Assembly (NCBI RefSeq): GCF_041146395.1
Contig: NC_090996.1
Location: 34,434,738 to 34,498,737 of the forward strand
Source of the DNA: Eulemur rufifrons
Taxonomy: Eukaryota; Chordata; Mammalia; Primates; Lemuridae
Length of the DNA: 64,000 nt
Direction of reading: 5' to 3'
The translations under genes were made by a program, and so were the position numbers. The notes under the pieces are model-generated. The model worked only from the letters and a program-made list of their open reading frames with translations. It searched no databases and was not told where the DNA came from. Shown here one piece after another: positions 47,150-58,249 of the stretch. Each line of letters begins with the position of its first letter. The stretch's first letter is position 1.

Positions 47150-48330
47150 AGCGCAGCCCCTGCACACTTGCATCCTACAGCAGCCCTGTGCGGGGGCCGG
47201 ATGGCTCCGGGCGCGGGGAGCTGCGGGGCCCTGGGCGCTGCCTTCCCGGGACTCCTGGCGGTGGCAGCCAGGGCGGCCACAGCGCTATCCGAGCTGACGC
47301 CCACCTTCCCCGACGGGCCGCAGGCGGGAACCCGCTCCTTGCTCCCCGCACGCCGCCCAGGTTCAGCCCGACTCCTCGCGCCTCGAGGCCGCCGCCACCG
47401 TGCGCTCCCCGCGCCCAGCGCGCCCCCAGCCCCGGCCGCGCGTCCTCAGCGGGGCAGGGCGGGGATGCTGCGCACCGCCGGAGAACCCCGCGCTCTCCCT
47501 CCACGGCCTCCCCTCCGCCCCTCTCGCTCTGAAGCTGCGCTGGAAGCGCCCCCTGGGGTCTAGGTACCCCGGGGACTCCCGCATCCCGCAGCCTCCCACG
47601 TCCTGAATGCGGCCTCCTCCTCCTCACCCTCTGTTGGGATCCCTTCCTTCCCTGCGCCCTTCCTCGTCCTGTGCGTTTTAGATGTCCTGCATCCTCCGCC
47701 CCACCCCCGTCCCCCGCGTCCCGCCCGAACCTCCGGCTCCCCCCGTGCTCCTCGCCCTGGACTCTCCACCGCCGGGTCCTCCGCGTCCCGCTGACACCGC
47801 CGCCCCCGCGCCCCCGCGCCCGCTGCTTCTCTCCCGGTTCTCCACACCAGGACCCTCCGGGACCACACTCGGCGAAGAGGTCGTCCCTGGCGGGGCGGGA
47901 CCCGGAGACCAGGAAGCAGCGCGCGTGTATCCGCAAGGTGTGCTAGACGCGGGCACGTGCTGCGCGGAGGTAACGCGGGCGGAGCCGCTGCCACTCCGCC
48001 TGGAGTTTACGCCGGTGGCAGCGCGGGGTGCGGCTCTCTCTCCACCCCGCATCGCCGGCCACCCGCGGGGTCGGCACGGAGGAACCCTCCCAGCCAAGCG
48101 CCCGCACGCCCTGCGGAAGCGCCTTAGAGCCGCGCCGGGTGCTGAGGGAGCCGGGTGGGCGTGCGGCGGGCGCGGCGCTGGGACCCGCAGGCGCCGGTGG
48201 TGGGGCCCGCGCGCGCCCCCTCGCGGCCGCCAGGAGCAGCGCCGCGGCCTCTGCCGTCTCCGGGCGGGAGACGCGCGGAAGCTGGACCGCGGGGCGACGC
48301 GTAGGAGGCGTTATCACTGTTTTCTCCTAA
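47150..48330. promoter_or_regulatory. CpG island, unassigned promoter
   Basis: About 1.2 kb of very CpG-dense sequence with inverted CCAAT text at its left border ('cgcccattggcccagc', about 47107). Long overlapping open frames on both strands (up to 253 codons) have no known domain. Candidates are the distal FLYWCH1 first exon or an unannotated non-coding transcript. Confidence 0.6.
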
Positions 48331-48683
48331 TGATAACGCTGCGTGTTGACAGAGACGCCTGGGAGCTCGGCACGCGCCGGGTGCGTGCAATGCGAGCGGC
48401 TGCGTCCTTCCCGTGAGCCGCAGTCTCACTCCCAGGAGAACACCAGGCCACGGCAAGGGTTGTTCACACCGCAGAAGCAGTTGGCACGTCACGCAGTCAG
48501 TGAGGGGATATTGCAGAGCACTGATACCAGGGGAAGACATCTGTGAAACGCTAAGAACGTGTGGTATCATCCCAATTTTCTGAAAATAAGAAATACGTAT
48601 CACAGACTTATGACTAGTAATCAGTATTTTCTATTTTTTCAGTGACCAAGAATTACCTCTTTTTTTAGCTTAAAGGAAAGAGC
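48330..48683. other. Intergenic sequence, nothing recognised
   Basis: Falls from CpG-rich to AT-rich; no gene. Confidence 0.3.
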
Positions 48684-48839
48684 AATAGTGGGGGGAGGGG
48701 ATGGGTAGAGTCACACCTGATGGGTGCGGTGCGCACCGTCTGGGGACTGTGCACGCTTGAAGCTCTGACACAGGTGGGGCAAAGGCGATATGTGTAACCT
48801 AAACATTTGTACTCCGTAAGATGCGGAAATAAAATAAAA
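48684..48839 (+). repeat. Very short young L1 3' end with target-site duplication
   Basis: Only about 155 bp of the lemur L1 3' UTR ('gatgggtgcggtgcgcaccg', 'taacctaaacatttgtactc', A-rich tail), flanked by 'aggaaagagcaata' on both sides. Confidence 0.9.
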
Positions 48840-49084
48840 AAGGAAAGAGCAATAAGTTATTTTTACAGAAATGTACGGTCACCATATTTATTAATACTTT
48901 TTTATCCCTGTCATAATTAATGTTCCCCCCACTCGCCCACGCACACAGACTGCAGAGACCCAGAGCTCGCAGGGGTTTTGCCGGGTGCCTGCGGGCCCTT
49001 TGCTCTGCAGCCCCGAGGACTTCCTGCTGCGTGAACACTCGTGGGAACCACCCTCTTCGCAGGAATCATCCAGGGAAGGCAAAC

Positions 49085-49215
49085 CGGAAAACTGGTTGCA
49101 CAACAGTGTAACTGTCCTTAATGCCACAGAACTGCACACTTAACAATGTGTGTCTGCACACTTAAGAATTGTGTAAATTTTGTATTACGTATATTTTACC
49201 ACCAAAAAATACAAA
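49085..49215 (+). repeat. L1 3'-tail remnant
   Basis: 'agaactgcacacttaacaat' and 'gtattacgtatattttacca' are degenerate old L1 tail phrases. Confidence 0.45.
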
Positions 49216-49219
49216 ATTG

Positions 49220-51010
49220 AAGACAAAAGAACAGAGGGAGAGGGCTTGGGAGCTGGACAGCAAAATGCAAGGGGAGCTGCAGCCGAGGTTTGCCTCCGGC
49301 TGCGGAAGCTGGGGGTGGGCGGCTGCTGCATGAGGTCGTCGGATCAGTGTGATTCGCACAGGAATGTTAACGTGGCTGTGGCGGGGAAGGCCGTGCTCAG
49401 AGGTGTAGACAGAGGGTTGTGGAGTAAAGTGGTTCCGTGACTGCAGCCAGCATTTGGATGGTTTGGCACAAAACAGAGGGCGTGCCGGGCAGGGAGAGGA
49501 GGAGAGAGGGGCCGGTAACCCCGGGGAGGGCCACACCGCATTCACCGCCCTGCTTCTGCAACTTTTATGTGTTCCGAATATTTCAAAATAAAAACATAAG
49601 TTGTGTGTAGGCTTCTAGCTCCCAAGTAGGGGCCTCCCAGGAAGATCACAGATCCCCTCCACCCACCCAGGTGCCTCCACCCACCCTTGCTGCCTTCACC
49701 CCACCCCAAGGGGCCACCCAAACTGTGCCCCAACTCTGGCAATTCATGGCTGACTTTAAGACCGCCCAGTGGCTTCCCAGGCAACGGGGTGTGTTGGGGG
49801 GCAATGGTGCCACACTGAAGTACAGGGGAAGGGGTGTCCCACAGTGACCCTGCCCTCTGACCCGCCAGGCCCTGACCGTGCGGCCCCGCCCTGTGGGGAA
49901 GCCCCGAGAGCCAGGCACCGCCCTGCTGCCTCCTTCACCCCCAGGCTCTGGGTCGCCCCCACCCAACGCTCCACCCCAGCTCTTCCCAGGTGGCCTCATC
50001 ATCTGACAAGCGCTCATGGAAGGAGATGGGGACTGGGGACTCTATTTAAATATAGAATCAGGACAAGAGAACTTTACAAATTACGGTTATAAAATATAAA
50101 TGTTATAAACAACGATGCTGTAAAAATGATATAGCAAAATGGAGACTTGGGGGAGAAAAATGTGCTGAGTAACATTTTGCCTAAGACGGAGTGGATACAT
50201 GCTGAGTAAATCAGAAAAAAGTTATTTTAAAAAATACACAGCCTGGGGAACGTAGCAAGATCCCATCTCTATAAAAACAAACAAAAAAGACTGGCCCTAC
50301 ATTTAAAACATGACCTTTCCTTGCGCCTGGAGGCAGATTTCAAAGCACAAGGACCCTGTGGGAAAGCCTTGGCCCCAGGAGCCAGAATTCAAGGAAGGCA
50401 GCTTTGCGTTTCCTGCTCTCCTCCTCCAGAGGAGGCAGCACCAGGGCTGGGCGCGGGGCTCAGGTTCCCTCAGCCCCCAAACCACGGCGGCCTCGCACTT
50501 TTGTCAGGATCTTCTTGTACCCAGGCCCACCCCTTCCACCCCTTCCTCAGCAGACTTCCAGAGCCACCATTCTCAGCGGGCTGTGGGGGCACTCAGTGCC
50601 GGGAACCATCAGTCTGGGAGGCTTCCTGGAGGAGGTGGGACGTGGGCCAGGGAGGCAATGACTGAGGGGCATCCTGGGAGGGCCCAGCAGAAGGGGGCCC
50701 GAGGCCTCCTGGAGACAGGCTCCTGGAGCGGCAGGGGTCCAGCTCCCCAGGGGCCCAGCGCCAGGGGTGGGGGGGTCCTACTGCCTCATTTCAGTCAAAG
50801 GGCGGCAGGAAAGGGAGGCCTCAGGGGCCCCACCTAGTGTCCAGGCCAGTGGCTGGTTCCCCAAGCTGAGGGGCTCAGGGTGAGAGTCCCCATCTGAGAG
50901 ATGGCCCAGGCCAGGAGAGGGCTGGGGAGGGGGTCCCAGGGGTGGCAGGGTTACAGCCGGGCCTCAAAGGACCCGGAATCTTGGAATGTTTATAACCTGC
51001 CCATGATGGC
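49220..51010. other. Intergenic sequence downstream of FLYWCH2
   Basis: Unique-looking, GC-rich in part, with a small old Alu scrap at about 50226-50285. No supported gene; open frames conflict across strands. Confidence 0.4.
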
Positions 51011-51028
51011 ATTTAACATACAGCTTCT

Positions 51029-51034
51029 TTTATT
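51029..51034 (-). terminator. FLYWCH2: FLYWCH2 poly(A) signal
   Basis: AATAAA on the minus strand (ACAGAATAAAAGAAG), about 175 bp downstream of the FLYWCH2 stop codon. This gives a short 3' UTR and predicts cleavage near 51010. Confidence 0.7.
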
Positions 51035-51209
51035 CTGTTTTGAATTTTTTTCCTGCTTACAAAAGTAATTTACACTTGGTCAAAAAACAAAACAACAAAT
51101 TACATGATGTTGAAAGTGGACATCTGTCGAGGACTGGGCCCCAGAGCCCTGTGGTCAGAATAGAGCCGGCGGCCCAGGTGGCTGACCAGCGAGGGTGACG
51201 CCCACGTTG

Positions 51210-51316
51210 TCAAGGTTCTGGGGACGTGCTGGGCGCCGCAGGGTGGGTGGCAGCCTCCTCCCCGCGCTCGGAAGGAGGCCCCCCTGCTAACCTGCCAGCT
51301 TCTTTTCCATCAGCGT
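51210..51316 (-). CDS. FLYWCH2: FLYWCH2 exon 3, C-terminus and stop
   Basis: Acceptor CCCTTCTCTTCCAG at 51317. Joining in phase 1 gives DADGKEAGRLAGGPPSERGE then EAATHPAAPSTSPEP and TGA at 51212-51210. The motif GRLAGGPP corresponds to GLAAGPP of the human protein, and the poly(A) signal follows 175 bp later. The alignment is short and the C-terminus diverges fast, so this exon is less certain than exon 2. Confidence 0.75.
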
Positions 51317-54300
51317 CTGGAAGAGAAGGGGGCGGGTCAGGCTGCATCCTGGGAAAGTGGAGGAGCCGGGAGTGCCTGACCCTGGGGGTCCTGGAGGGCC
51401 CACCTGGTCCTGGAGCCCCTCCCGGGCCTCGCTGGCCACCCTCACCGCACCCTGGGGATGTTCCAGGGCCAGGAACCTCTGCTGACTTAGACAAGTAATT
51501 GCCACTCAGGGACACTGCTCCCAAAGGCCACCAGCCCAGGGCCACAAAAGCTGTTAAAATCCTTCCCAGAAAACTTTAGGCCAAATCTGGGCTGAGCACT
51601 AGGAAGCTTCTGCTATGCTCACAGGCTGGCCTGGGGTAGGGACAGAGGTGGGGACGTTTGTGGACGGAGGGATAGAGGGGTGGCAGGTCGAGGGGGTCAA
51701 ACAGTCCAAGAGTGCCTGCCAAGGAAGCCCATGGGGCTGAGACGGGGCCTTGGCAGCATTTTGTCTGAGCTGGGTGGCTTTGTTTCAATTCTCACAAAGG
51801 CGCCACGGCCCCAGAGTCTGGACAGATCTCAGCAGTGAGCAGAAGTCTCAGGTGGGCTGGAAAGGACCCTCCCCCGAGACGGTTCCGTCCCACCGAGCTC
51901 AGGGGAAGAAGAGGCCAGGGCCAGACCCCAATCCACTCCGTCCTCTGCTGTGACCAGCTGGTGGCCTCAGAGCGGGGACTCACATCTCTGAGCCCTGCCT
52001 CCCACAGGCCATGGGGACGGCACCCTCCACCCCTGCGCTGCTGGGGAGAGAACCTGGGGGCAGGTGGAGGCACTCAGAGTGGGACTGGCGTGGGAGTGCT
52101 GACAGTGGCAGCCGGGCACGCCAGAGGGGGCTCCAGGCTCTGGGAGTTGGAGTCCCTCTGAGTCCCCAACACGGCCCCCACCAGGCCAGGGACCCCAGCA
52201 CAGGGATGGAGGCTGAGGGGTCCTGCAGGTGCCCTGAGAGCTCCAAGTCTATGTCCAGGGCCACCCCTATCTCAGGTGTCCCTGGGCCCAGGGGGAAGCT
52301 GCAGGCGTATGACCCCCTATGACCTCAGGCCACTCACCCCTCAATTTCCATCCCTGAGGCAGGGTCTGCTGCACTGCCCCACTCACTGACGGAAACCCAA
52401 GAGCCCCCCCCCCCCGCCTCCCGCCTTGTGACGGGCTGCCAGGCTGGGCACCCTGGCTGACCCGAGGGGCCACCTGTTCAGAGGTAGGTAGCAACTGCCA
52501 TGGCTCTCATCATCCCTCTTCTCAGAGAATGGCGGATCCCACTTTCGGCTGGGAAGAAACCTAGCCCATTCCCTTCCTCCCACAGGGTACCCCCAGGGCA
52601 CGCCCCAGAATGTCCCACCCAAAGGTGTGTCCAGGTTCCACGTCACTCACGCCGAGGCTGCTGGGCGTGGGAGGTCTGCTTGAGGCCTTGCATCGACTCT
52701 GACGTGGAAACAGACACAGGCCCTCTACTCGACACGTGAATACATAGACACGAGCACACACGCAGACCCACACAAACATACCCAGGATGCACAGAGAAAC
52801 ACGCCTTCCTGGGCAAATACACACGCAGACAGGACCACAGACACATGGAGACCGACACTGAGACACTCATGTGGACAGAGACCCCCACACAGTGTACGCA
52901 GAAATGGTCACAGCACAGGGCTCTCCCCCGAGGCTGCCCAGCTCTGGAGGTCTCACCTCTCGGGCTCCCTCCCGCCATCCGGCCCTCCCCATGGCCCAGC
53001 CCCTGTGCCCATCCTGCCCCGCTCCAGGGTCACCACAAGACCCCGCCAGCCCATCTCCCCTGCTGCCCACTGCTCCCGCAGCGCTCCGAGGCAGGACCGA
53101 GGAATCCTGACAATCTGCTGTTGGGAGAGTCTGAGGGGGCCTGTCCTCTGCAGGGAACAGCATGGTAGGGCCCAGGCCACCCGGGGAGAGCTGGGTGCAG
53201 AGAAAGGGGCAGCCCTGGCCCTCATTCCACTCTCTGCCATCCCCCCCTGCCCCCGCATCCCCCGAAGTCTGGCTCAGGGAAAGGTCTAGCACAACAGCAG
53301 GGGCAGAGCCAAGGGTGGCTGACCCCATCACCCCAAAATCAGAGAGTAGGCCCAGGAACCTGCCTGGTCACCTCCAGCCAGCCTGCACCACTCCCTGCCA
53401 CCCTCCCCCCAGGCACCTGGGAGGGTCTGGGAACTGAGCTGTCAGTCCCTGGGGGCTCCATGGAGGGTGAGGCAGGGGCAGTCCTGGAGAGGCCAGGTCA
53501 AGATCATGACCTTTGTCCTCTACTGGGAGAGGAGGCCTGTATGTCAGGGGTCTTGTCCTGCTCACCCACTTGTGTCCCCAGCGCCTGGCCTACACAGGCT
53601 GCTACTCAGTACATGTGGATTCAGTGACTGAGTGACTGAGTGAGTGACGTGAGGGTGCTTTCTAGAAAGTGTGCAAAGGCAACCATAGAGCTCCTGGCCT
53701 TTAGAGATGCTCATCTCACAGCTGGGGCCAAAGCCTTGAACCTCTGACAGCAGCCACCTGGAGACGCGGTGCCACCGCCCCCAGACACTCCTGTGGTGGA
53801 GCCAGCCAGGCTGTGAGGAGGGGACAGGCGCAGAGGCAAGGTCGCCTCAGAGTCTTAGGACTGGGAGGGCCACGAAGAGGGATGCCCAGGCCTGTGCCTG
53901 CAGCCCCTGAGCCCCTGCTTCCCACATGTGGTCAAAGGAAGCAGAGGAACAAAGACGAAGGACAGGCAGAAGTGGGACTGGAGCAGGCTGCTGTGGGGGC
54001 GGCTCTGAAGGGCGCTGGCAGTCCCGGGGAGGGGTACCATGCCCGGGAGCCTCACCCGCATCCAGCTTGCAGCGTTTCTGCTCCGGCTCCTGGGGGGCTG
54101 CTTCGATGGCCCGCTGGGCCTCGGGGTGGGTCTTGAGGAGGGCCTTGGCAAGGGTGGCAGGGCCAGGCACCCCCAGGGACATGATGCAGTGCACGCCTTT
54201 GCGCTTGGCTCCGGCCACTTTGGCGCTGTCTTTGGAGGCTGTCAGCAGGACCAGTTTGGAGAACTTCCTGGGCTTCCTGGGGGCTGCCGGGACAACATCT

Positions 54301-54401
54301 GTGCCTGGATCAGCAGATGGCTCCTGGCCAGGCTTCACGGATGGCTCCTGGCCAGGCTTCACGCCCTCGCCCTCCTGCTCGCTGGCCTCGGGCAGGGGCA
54401 T
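51210..54401 (-). CDS. FLYWCH2: FLYWCH family member 2
   Basis: Small, probably disordered protein related to the N-terminus of FLYWCH1 but without any FLYWCH finger; its molecular role is not established. Two coding exons, 54401-54056 and 51316-51210, give 150 residues against 140 in human. The protein begins MPLPEASEQEGEGVKPGQEP, has a basic RKPRKFSKLVLLTASKDS segment and KVAGAKRKGVHC, and ends TSPEP. An in-frame TGA stands 12 codons before the chosen ATG. A 24-bp tandem repeat adds eight residues relative to FLYWCH1-like relatives. The promoter is the CpG island at 55860-56330. The gene points toward FLYWCH1, and the two are tandem copies. Confidence 0.92.
51317..54055 (-). other. FLYWCH2: FLYWCH2 intron 2
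   Basis: A 2.7-kb intron with no mobile element recognised, unusual for this repeat-rich window. It holds a 13-base C run near 52406 and a degenerate CA-rich minisatellite at 52700-52890. Confidence 0.65.
52700..52890. repeat. Degenerate ACAC/GACAC-rich tandem repeat
   Basis: Loose repeats of 'cacgcagacccacacaaaca' and 'gacacatggagaccgacact' type over about 190 bp; the unit is not constant. Confidence 0.55.
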
Positions 54402-54500
54402 TCCAGGACCGATGGCCTGTCCCTCAGGCCACACTCAGTCCCAGGCAGATGGATTTCTCCTCCTCCCTGGCAAGGAAACCGCGAGTCCAGGGGCTCCGTC
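54056..54500 (-). CDS. FLYWCH2: FLYWCH2 exon 2, 5' UTR end and main coding exon
   Basis: Coding part 54401-54056 encodes residues 1-115 plus one base. The exon start at 54500 is inferred from the same acceptor text as in FLYWCH1 (TTTTGCCTCCTTAG). The donor GCGG|GTGAGG leaves phase 1. The conserved core is SLGVPGPATLAKALLKTHPE then AQRAIEAAPQEPEQKR. Confidence 0.9.
54316..54363. repeat. FLYWCH2: Perfect 24-bp tandem duplication in FLYWCH2 coding sequence
   Basis: Two identical 24-bp units (54316-54339 and 54340-54363) encode the repeated VKPGQEPS. FLYWCH1 has a single, slightly different unit here. Confidence 0.95.
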
Positions 54501-54919
54501 CTAAGGAGGCAAAATCCCAGTCAGTGGAGGAAGCCCTGCGCCTGAGGCTCTAGAAACGGGCTGGGAAGGAGGTTGGGCAGATGGGCTACCTGGGTGTCCC
54601 TGGGGCTGAGAGGCTGGGAGGGACCTGCTGGAGCCGGGGACCCTGGGCTGCTGCTTCTCTGCCGGGTCCTCTCCTGGCAGCCTTGGGTCCCCTCCCCTGT
54701 CCAAGCCTCACTTTCCCCATCTGTACAATGTGCACAATAGACACCTCTCCCGAGGGGCTGTCGGGTGACGGATACTGATGCTGAGTGACGGCCCACGGGC
54801 CTCTCACGTGCCGAGCACAGGCGAAGTGTTTCCGTGCACTTTCCCATCGACCTTCCAGCCCCACGTTATGAAAGTCGGCCGCTCCTACTGACCCAGCTGA
54901 CAGATGGGACACTGAGGCA
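54366..54919 (-). repeat. FLYWCH2 copy of the near-identical tract
   Basis: Partner of 30091-30653; see that entry. Both ends of the match are sharp. Confidence 0.95.
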
Positions 54920-55860
54920 TGCCAGGGTGACCAACTTAGCCAGGAGGTGGCAGAGCTGGGGGTGGATCCGGAGCTCGTCCCCACACAGTATCTGGTGTAC
55001 CTCATCCATATTCACAGAAACTGGTGCCCCTGAGTGCCAAGTGTCAGAGACAAGCACTTAGGGGACATGAGCTCAGTTAGTTGGCCCTCCCCGCATGCCC
55101 CCTACCCTTCGCCCTGCGGTCACAGGGAGAGTGGGCTAGGCACCTGTCTGTACTTTGCAGACTGCAGCACTGAAGCCTGGCCTGGCCCCATCCCAACCTG
55201 GAGGCCCACAGGCTACCCACTGGCTAGTTCTCAAACTGACCTTGTGTCCAAGCTGGCGCTGGCACTGCCCTAGCTGGGCGGTGACCGGGATGTGGCGGTG
55301 TCAGAGAATCCCACTTGACTTCTGACCTGAGGAGAAGAGGGGCTGGGTTATGTGCAGTCAGCGCTGGGCCCTGGCTGGCCTGGAGACCGGGGCCTGGGAG
55401 TTGCGGGGCATCAGTGTGGGGTGGCCTTTCTGTCTTTGGGGGGCGATTGGGTGGTGGGTGGATGCTGAGGGTCTTCCTCAGCCTATAGTATTGGCCCAGA
55501 AACAGACTGCACTCTGGGCAGCGACCTCGGGGCCAGGACCCAGGCAGGACGAGGCCCATGGACACCCCCTTTTCCCCTTCGGCCTGTCTCCCCAACCTGG
55601 ATTTGAGGTTCTCATTGTTTCCTTTGACCTTTCCCAGTACACCTGGCTCCAGAGGTCGACACCCAGCACCCCAACATTTTCCAAGACCCCATCACCCAGG
55701 AGAGGAGCCAGGAAATACAAGGCTGAGGGGGTCTGGGGTGGTGACCACTAGACTAAACAAAAGCAGAGACCTCAGATGTGAAGCCCCCATCCCGGAGTCA
55801 TTTTCTAGAGGCAGGTAGGCACTCAAAGAAATGCGGCCGAGTCACCTGCCCGCAGGGATT
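54920..55860 (-). other. FLYWCH2: FLYWCH2 intron 1
   Basis: Diverged duplicate of the FLYWCH1 upstream region. A GT donor candidate on the minus strand (GGGCAG|GTGACT, near 55845) would end a first exon that starts in the CpG island. Confidence 0.5.
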
Positions 55861-56330
55861 GCTGTTGCGTTACCCGTCGGCTCCCTCAGACGATTCAACC
55901 CCTGTTCCTCCTGTGCGGGTGTCCCGGCCCTGCCCGCCCCGCCCCGCAGGGCGACCTGGGGGTGCCCCGTGCGCTGACTGGCCCCGGCGCATGTCACTCT
56001 GCCGGCAGCCCGCCCCTGCGGCTCGCGTGTTCGGGCTTGGCCTGGGGATGAACCGACTTGGCCCGGGCGGGTCTCCTGACCCTGCATCTCCCCGGCCCCC
56101 GGGTGTCTCCCGCGCCTCGGTTCCGCCACCGCAGCGCCCTCGGACTCCAAAAGTGATGCTTCCTGCCCGCCCGGCACGCAAACCCCTACGACAACGCAGT
56201 GGTCCCGCGAGGCCGCGGACCTGGCTGGCCGGGCGGGCCCGCACGCGCGTGGGACCGACAGCGGGAGCCCGTCGCCTCCCCGCGCTCCCCGCGCCCGCCC
56301 TGCGGCCTGGCCGACGCTGAGCCACACAAA
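55860..56330 (-). promoter_or_regulatory. FLYWCH2: FLYWCH2 CpG-island promoter
   Basis: Dense CpG with GC boxes directly upstream of FLYWCH2 on its coding strand. It aligns in part with the FLYWCH1 island at 31480-31930. No TATA box seen. Confidence 0.7.
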
Positions 56331-56342
56331 ATGGCCCCAGAA

Positions 56343-56350
56343 TGACGTCA
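56343..56350. promoter_or_regulatory. Palindromic cAMP response element
   Basis: TGACGTCA at the upstream edge of the FLYWCH2 CpG island, beside 'aaaatggccccagaatgacg'. This is the full CRE palindrome bound by CREB/ATF factors, at a promoter-proximal position. Confidence 0.6.
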
Positions 56351-56599
56351 TGGCTCCTCTCAAGTGTTCAGATCCCGCAGTAAAGAACAGACCTGAACTA
56401 TTTATTGACCAGCTCTCCAAAGAGAAATGTCAAGGAAGTAAAAGAACACCTCATTAAACTTGAATAAGCAGCAAATCCTGAAATTTGTAAACTGGGCTGT
56501 GTGATTTTGTGAAATATAGATTTGGTCTTCAACCCTGTGTCCTGGCATACAACTCCTAAAATCCTTTGAAATTCCAAAGTGATGTTTTTGTTATTATTA

Positions 56600-56738
56600 T
56601 TATTTTTTTTGTAAGGACGGAATCTCACTATGTTGCTCAGGCTGGTCTTGAACTTCTGGCCTCAAGTGACCCTTACGATCCTCTGCCTCTGCCTGCCAAA
56701 GCGCGGGGAATACAGATGTGAGCCACTGCACTCTGGTA
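56600..56738 (-). repeat. FLAM-like Alu monomer (antisense)
   Basis: T-rich start, 'ggaatctcactatgttgctc', 'gtgagccactgcactctgg' at the far end. Confidence 0.65.
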
Positions 56739-56744
56739 TCCTCT

Positions 56745-56890
56745 AAGGACCTCAGTTATATTAGAGCCCACCCCAGGGCCTCATTTTACCTTAATCACGC
56801 CTTTAAAGACCCTATCTCCAGACACAGTCATTCTGAGGTGCTGGGGGTTAGGACTACAGCACAGGAATTCTGAGGGGACACAAGTCAGCC
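56745..56890. repeat. Old interspersed repeat
   Basis: 'tagagcccaccccagggcct', 'taaagaccctatctccagac' and 'tctgaggtgctgggggttag', related to the end of the copy at 6680-7085. Family not assigned. Confidence 0.55.
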
Positions 56891-57496
56891 CATGACAGTA
56901 AGTGGGTGATAAACCATGGCTTGGTATCTCTAAATCTTGATTTCAGGCTTCCACGTGAGTTGGAACAGTGCCCAGCCGCAGGAGGGCAGGACACCAGGGC
57001 CCAGGTGCGTGCAGGGAGTCCCTGCTTCGTGGGGGCCTCACCCCTGCTGGATCTCAGCACAAATGCCCACAGGGCCCCAAGGCTGTGCGCGTCTCCCGGA
57101 GGATCCAGAATATGCTTATGTGGACTTTTTCTTTTTTAAAAAATTTTAAATTGTTTAATTTTCTTTTTGTTTCTTTAAATTCTACAAAGTGATTCAGAGG
57201 GACTTTTTCTTTAGGATCATCACTCAAAAAATAATTTTTAAAAGCCCCAATTAAAAAATTCTTGTATTAGCTACTTTCATCACTGGGTTACCAGTGTGAA
57301 ACTCAGTCCTGCACAATAAATAGCTCCTGTACATTGCTGAGGCAAAATGATGAAATGGATTATGTTGAGCTTATTTTAAATTTTGAACTATTTAATTGAA
57401 AGGAGTAATTTAGAATAAGTTAAATAGAACAATAATACCAAATATGCATAATCCCAACCATTCTATCACAAACTTTCATTTCCGCATTAGTATGTT
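56891..57496. other. AT-rich intergenic sequence
   Basis: No gene recognised; begins moderately GC-rich and becomes AT-rich. Confidence 0.3.
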
Positions 57497-57832
57497 TTTT
57501 TTTTTTTTTTTTTGAGACAGAGTCTTGCTTTGTTGCCCTGGCTAGAGTGAGTGCCGTGGCGTCAGCCTAGCTCACAGCAACCTCAAACTCCTGGACTTAT
57601 GCGATCCTACTGCCTCAGCCTCCCGAGTACCTGGGACTACAGGCATGCGCCACCATGCCCGGCTAATTTTTTCTATATATATTTTAGTTGTGCAGATAAT
57701 TTCTTTCTATTTTTAGTAGAGACGGGGTCTCGCTCTTGCTCAGGCTGGTCTCGAACTCCTGACCTTGAGCGATCCACCCGCCTCGGCCTCCCAGAGTGCT
57801 AGGATTACAGGCGTGAGCCACCGCTCCCGGCC
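57497..57832 (-). repeat. Lemur-type Alu (antisense) with target-site duplication
   Basis: T run, 'gagacagagtcttgctttgt', ends 'ccgctcccggcc'. Flanked by 'attagtatgtttt' / 'attaatatgtttt'. Confidence 0.92.
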
Positions 57833-57919
57833 TACATTAATATGTTTTACATACACTTTTCTCGTAACTATAAGCAAAGCTTTCAAATTATTTTATTTTA
57901 TTTATTTATTTATTTATTT

Positions 57920-58249
57920 ATTTTTTTGAGATAGAGTCTCACTCTGTTGCCCAGGCTAGAGTGAGTGCCGTGGCGTCAGCCTAGCTCACAGCAACCTCAA
58001 ACTCCTGAGCTCAAGCGATCCTCCTGCCTCAGCCTCCCGAGTAGCTGGGACTACAGGCATGCACCACCATGCCCGGCTAATTTTTTCTATATATATATTT
58101 TTAGCTGTCCATATAATTTCTTTCTATTTTTAGTAGAGATGGGGTCTCGCTCTTGCTCAGGCTGGTCTCGAACTCCTGAGCTCAAACGATCCGCCCACCT
58201 CGGCCTCCCAGAGTGCTAGGATTACAGGCGTGAGCCACCGCGCCCGGCC
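57920..58249 (-). repeat. Lemur-type Alu (antisense) with TTTA tail
   Basis: The tail has become (ttta)n at 57890-57920. Flanking repeats 'tcaaattattttattt' / 'tcaaataattttattt'. Confidence 0.92.

Noticed and set aside
47175..48416. Several 140-253-codon open frames in the CpG island at 47-48 kb
   Set aside because: They overlap each other on both strands in different frames and have the composition of translated CpG-island DNA; no splice or domain evidence.
57551..58219. Repeated open frames beginning [14 protein letters not shown], with copies in many places
   Set aside because: These are translations of antisense Alu sequence; they recur wherever an Alu lies and are not genes.
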